A stretch of DNA of 14,858 nucleotides from Sphingobium sp. Lineage in GTDB: Bacteria; Pseudomonadota; Alphaproteobacteria; Sphingomonadales; Sphingomonadaceae. The stretch is taken from positions 1 to 14,858 of the forward strand of contig JASBTC010000404.1 in the NCBI GenBank assembly GCA_030148625.1, read 5' to 3'. Position numbers and translations under genes: made by a program. Below the pieces are notes generated by a model. The model worked only from the letters and a program-made list of their open reading frames with translations. It had not been told where the DNA came from and searched no databases. Within the stretch, counting starts at the first letter, position 1. Every line of letters starts with the position of its first letter. Shown piece by piece: positions 13,835 through 14,858 of this stretch.

Positions 13835-13857
13835 CTTTAGAAGCACTCCGCCAAACC

Positions 13858-14367
13858 CTAAGCTTCGCCGCGGGTCTCGATTAGGGCGGCGGCGATCGCC
13901 TCGGTCGGCGATTTTCCGCCCCACAGGACGAACTGGAACACGGGATAGAAACGCTCGCATTCGTCGATCGCCGTTTCGACCAGCAATTCGACCTGGTCGA
14001 GCGAGAGGTGGTAATCCTCCTGCCCGTCGAGCAGCGCGGCATGGCGGAACAGGACGATGCCGCTCGACGACCAGAGTTCGAAATGGCCGAGCCAGAGCTG
14101 TTCGTTGATCAGCCCGAGCGTCTCGTACATCTCCGAACGCTTCTCGTTCGCGACCTTGATATCGGGCAGCGCCAGGAACTGGAGGACGCGGTCGTCCTCA
14201 CGCCAGACCGCGCGCAGCTCATATTTGGTCCAGCTGCCGTCCATCGTCGCGACGATCTCGTCATCGCTGACACGCTCATGCGTCCAGCCATGCGCCGCAT
14301 AATAGGCCTCGAGCATCTCGACCGGCGCACCGCTCGCGCGATCCGCTTCATACTCGTCCAGGGTCAT
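13858..14367 (-). CDS. YbjN domain-containing protein
   Basis: A 169-residue cytosolic protein of the YbjN family, whose fold resembles type III secretion chaperones and whose role is not established; E. coli YbjN has been linked to motility and stress phenotypes. Visible pattern: MLEAYYAAHGWTHERVSDDE (about 18-37), MDGSWTKYELRAVWREDD, VLQFLALPDIKV, then ETLGLINEQLWLGHFELWSSSG and ECERFYPVFQFVLWGGKSP near the end, all typical of the alphaproteobacterial form. The frame stays open upstream to 14574, but that part is basic and low in homology, so I place the start at ATG 14367. No good ribosome site precedes it; a nine-codon upstream reading frame (14393-14364) ends on the start as ATGA. It follows ubiK on the same strand after 109 bases. 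Confidence 0.9.
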   Translation of the reverse strand: MTLDEYEADRASGAPVEMLEAYYAAHGWTHERVSDDEIVATMDGSWTKYELRAVWREDDRVLQFLALPDIKVANEKRSEMYETLGLINEQLWLGHFELWSSSGIVLFRHAALLDGQEDYHLSLDQVELLVETAIDECERFYPVFQFVLWGGKSPTEAIAAALIETRGEA

Positions 14368-14476
14368 GCAGGTGTCGCCAGTGCCGTTTCCATGGATGCA
14401 CTCGTGCAACCGCACGGCCCCGAAGACAAGGCAAAACCGCCTATTGCGGAGATTGAACCGGGGACTTTCCGGTGGA

Positions 14477-14782
14477 TCAGCCTGTGGATTTCGGCTTCCC
14501 CTTGGCGGCCGCCTTTGGCGCGGGCTTCGCTGCCGGCTTCGGCTTGACGCCTTCGAGCGCGTCGAGCCGGGCACGCAGCGCGTCGGCCTCGTCGCGCGCG
14601 GCCGCGGCCATCGCCTTCACCGCCTCGAATTCGTCGCGGCTGACGAAATCCAGGCCACCGATCCATTCCTTCGCACGCTCACGCGCCGAAGCCTCGGCCT
14701 CGCGGCCAACCCCGGCCAGCGGTCCCGCCGCGCCGTTCACGAACTTCACGAAATCATCGAGCACGCGGTTTTCGGTCTGCAT
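14477..14782 (-). CDS. ubiK: Ubiquinone biosynthesis accessory factor UbiK (BMFP/YqiC family)
   Basis: A 101-residue protein. Residues 1-45 (MQTENRVLDDFVKFVNGAAG...) form an amphipathic N-terminal helix of the kind that binds membrane lipid, and FVSRDEFEAVKAMAAAARDEADALRARLDALEG (about 46-78) is the coiled coil that oligomerises in this family. The tail (79-101) is Lys/Ala/Pro-rich and low complexity. UbiK assists the ubiquinone-synthesis enzyme complex in aerobic conditions; in E. coli it partners UbiJ. The start at 14782 fits the family and has AGGA eight bases upstream; an in-frame ATG at 14842 would add 20 residues unlike the family. The remaining 76 bases to the window edge probably hold its promoter, though no clear boxes are seen. 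Confidence 0.88.
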   Translation of the reverse strand: MQTENRVLDDFVKFVNGAAGPLAGVGREAEASARERAKEWIGGLDFVSRDEFEAVKAMAAAARDEADALRARLDALEGVKPKPAAKPAPKAAAKGKPKSTG

Positions 14783-14858
14783 CTCTATCGTCCTGCGAAC
14801 ATCGTCAAAGCTGAATCTGGGTGCTGGATGCCGGCCGCGCAAGGGCGCCGTCCGCCTG

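Noticed and set aside
14368..14574. N-terminal extension of the YbjN protein
   Set aside because: The added 69 residues are Arg/Ser/Pro-rich and overlap the 3' part of ubiK out of frame, so they look like chance open frame.

Overview
This window looks like an ordinary chromosomal segment of a GC-rich alphaproteobacterium, most likely a sphingomonad (Sphingomonadaceae). The evidence is the codon bias, the protein families present (lipoprotein amidohydrolase with a POT transporter, DmdC-like acyl-CoA dehydrogenase, UbiK, YbjN) and two copies of a REP-like repeat that I remember from Sphingomonadales. The taxonomic call rests on memory, not on a search.

Layout. 1-2960 (minus): a POT-family peptide/H+ symporter followed by, and overlapping, a lipoprotein metal-dependent amidohydrolase that runs off the left edge; together they suggest periplasmic peptide processing and uptake. 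3089-4071 (plus): a small nitroreductase and a YtrA-type GntR regulator whose promoter predicts a leaderless mRNA. 4072-4282: convergent intergenic region with a small hairpin and a REP-like element. 4283-6997: a divergent pair, an acyl-CoA dehydrogenase (minus) and Sua5/TsaC (plus, tRNA t6A synthesis), separated by 48 bp containing a perfect 12-bp palindrome. 7019-7107: second REP-like element. 7220-7951: aquaporin Z. 8201-8812: GyrI-like ligand-binding protein. 8842-8947: inverted-repeat structure between convergent genes.

From 8947 to 14782 every gene is on the minus strand, transcribed right to left: ubiK (ubiquinone synthesis factor), a YbjN protein, a DUF559 nuclease-fold gene, glpK, a PDZ-M48 metalloprotease, msrA, galU and a small lipoprotein. 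DUF559, glpK, M48 and msrA are tightly packed (1-nt overlap, 1-nt gap, 55-nt gap) and could be one transcript.

The most unusual place is 13295-13834. The DUF559 core is bracketed by an exact 18-bp inverted repeat, with further hairpins outside it. The repeats appear to supply the gene's ribosome-binding region, about its last 44 codons and the glpK ribosome-binding site. I read this as a candidate small nuclease-gene cassette. Otherwise this is core metabolism and stress housekeeping; I see no tRNA, rRNA, CRISPR, insertion sequence, prophage or defence island. No gene-free stretch exceeds 300 bases: 10125-10342 (218 b, upstream of galU) shows nothing I can assign, and the other gaps are described in the entries.
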